Shown in pieces: positions 5,308 through 6,174 of a stretch of 6,174 nt of DNA. The DNA lies in assembly GCA_002336035.1 (NCBI GenBank), contig DDED01000056.1:1-6174 (forward strand), written 5' to 3'. This stretch comes from Cellvibrionales bacterium UBA1963 (GTDB taxonomy: Bacteria; Pseudomonadota; Gammaproteobacteria; Pseudomonadales; UBA7434). Numbering within the stretch: position 1 is the stretch's first letter; the number at the start of each line of letters is the position of its first letter. The notes beneath the pieces were generated by a model, which saw only the letters and a program-made list of their open reading frames with translations, was not told where the DNA came from and made no database searches. The position numbers and the translations under genes were made by a program.

Positions 5308-6174
5308 ATGCAAAATGATTGGCTACAAAAGGTTCGTTTTTGGGTGCCTGCTCTTGGGGCGTTAATTTGCCTTGCATTTTCCCTTGGTTTTATGGGGATA
5401 TTTGGTTTTTTTATCAAGCCCATTGCTACTGAATTTTCAGTGAGTCAGGGGTTAGTGACGTCGGCACCGGTTTTACTTATTTTAGTCCCTGCTTTTGTTG
5501 GCCCTATTATTGGCCGTTTAGCCGATAGGCTTGCTGCTCGTCAGTTAATGATGTTTGGTATTTCTTTATCCACCGTTGCTCTTTATACCATATCGGCGTC
5601 GGACTCGATTGTCATCTTGGCGGTTTGGTTCGCTGTGTTTGTGGTGGGCATGTCATTTTGTGGCCCGATAGTGATTAATGCTTTTTTAATTAAGCTTTAT
5701 CGCGAGAGTTCCGGTCGGGCTTTAGCTATTTCTGCAATGGGGGCAAGCTTGGCTACTCTAATACTTCCCAACTGGGTGGCTTATCTTTTACAGGATGCGA
5801 CGTGGCGTGAGGTCTTAGCAGAAATGAGCATAACCATTTTTGCAGTTGTAATAGTTATAATTTTTTTTGCGATACCAAAAGTATCAAAAGTACTCAGCGT
5901 AGACGCAATTGACGATGGTAATCCGACCGTCGCCGATTCGTCGATTAATGATTTTTATAAGAGACCTGTATTTTGGATCGTGGGTTTGGGTATTGCGATC
6001 GTTTTTAATGCTGCGTTAGTGATCAGCATTTGTTATCCACCGCATTTGATGAGTTTAGGGCTTAATATGCAGCAGGCTGCAAGTGTAGTTTCGATAAGTG
6101 GTATTGGTGGAGTGATCGGTAAGGTATTGGTTGCAGCCGTTGTTGATCGATATCGATCATATATTCGGTTTTTT
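5308..6174 (+). CDS. MFS transporter, N-terminal part (runs off the window end)
   Basis: The frame is open from the ATG at 5308 to the last base (289 codons, no stop), so the C-terminal portion is missing. The translation is strongly hydrophobic, with apparent membrane segments near 13-36, 50-70, 78-96, 101-124, 137-160 and 172-189. A hydrophilic central loop follows (about 191-219), then renewed segments from 221. GRLADRLAARQ (69-79) after the second segment is the classic MFS motif A loop. The pattern of six helices, a loop and further helices is that of a 12-helix major facilitator of the inner membrane. The substrate is unknown; position at the end of a ring-degradation operon suggests uptake or export of a steroid or aromatic acid. 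The ribosome binding site is poor (GGGA, 6 nt upstream), and in-frame TTG codons at 5296 and 5302 are alternative starts. Confidence 0.85.
   Translation, partial: MQNDWLQKVRFWVPALGALICLAFSLGFMGIFGFFIKPIATEFSVSQGLVTSAPVLLILVPAFVGPIIGRLADRLAARQLMMFGISLSTVALYTISASDSIVILAVWFAVFVVGMSFCGPIVINAFLIKLYRESSGRALAISAMGASLATLILPNWVAYLLQDATWREVLAEMSITIFAVVIVIIFFAIPKVSKVLSVDAIDDGNPTVADSSINDFYKRPVFWIVGLGIAIVFNAALVISICYPPHLMSLGLNMQQAASVVSISGIGGVIGKVLVAAVVDRYRSYIRFF

Noticed and set aside
5000..5423. Minus-strand frames opposite the GFA gene and transporter start
   Set aside because: They run antisense to two well-supported genes and their intergenic region, with no domain or initiation signal.

Overview
The window reads as a catabolic gene cluster from a Gram-negative bacterium, most likely a gammaproteobacterium. 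That placement is an inference from moderate-to-low GC, AGGAG-type ribosome binding sites, tight gene packing and the overall look of the proteins. There is no rRNA or taxonomic marker, so it stays tentative. No tRNA, rRNA, CRISPR array, insertion sequence or transposase is visible.

Layout, left to right. Positions 1-100 hold a 10-bp tandem repeat, followed by a long imperfect hairpin at 136-175. Then come two leftward (minus-strand) genes, an LLM-class flavin-dependent oxidoreductase (187-1077) and a KstD-type FAD-dependent 3-ketosteroid dehydrogenase (1117-2844). The dehydrogenase is promoter-proximal and only 39 nt separate the two, so they look like one operon. A 241-bp divergent intergenic region (2845-3085) carries candidate promoters in both directions and several inverted repeats, including a perfect CCAAAAGG-TAAG-CCTTTTGG dyad. 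Rightward genes follow: a meta-cleavage-product alpha/beta hydrolase (3086-3913), a 2-hydroxydienoate (2-keto-4-pentenoate type) hydratase (3955-4740), a GFA-family zinc protein (4826-5257) and an MFS transporter that runs off the right end (5308-6174).

How the genes fit together. A KstD-like enzyme inserts the delta-1 double bond into a 3-ketosteroid A ring. In the 9,10-seco route the aromatised A ring is hydroxylated, opened by an extradiol dioxygenase, cut by a meta-cleavage-product hydrolase (HsaD/TesD), and the released dienoate is hydrated (HsaE/TesE). Three of those activities are represented here on two divergent arms. The most economical reading is a steroid (sterol or bile-acid type) ring-degradation locus with an uptake or efflux transporter. 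The extradiol dioxygenase, the aromatic hydroxylase and the aldolase/aldehyde dehydrogenase pair are not in the window. The hydrolase and hydratase would fit a mono-aromatic meta pathway equally well on sequence alone. The roles of the LLM protein and the GFA protein are unknown.

The points most worth a second look are the Glu in place of the usual catalytic Asp in the hydrolase, the perfect dyad in the divergent promoter region, the LLM oxidoreductase paired with KstD, and the C-free 10-bp repeat array at the left edge. No gene-free stretch exceeds 300 bp.
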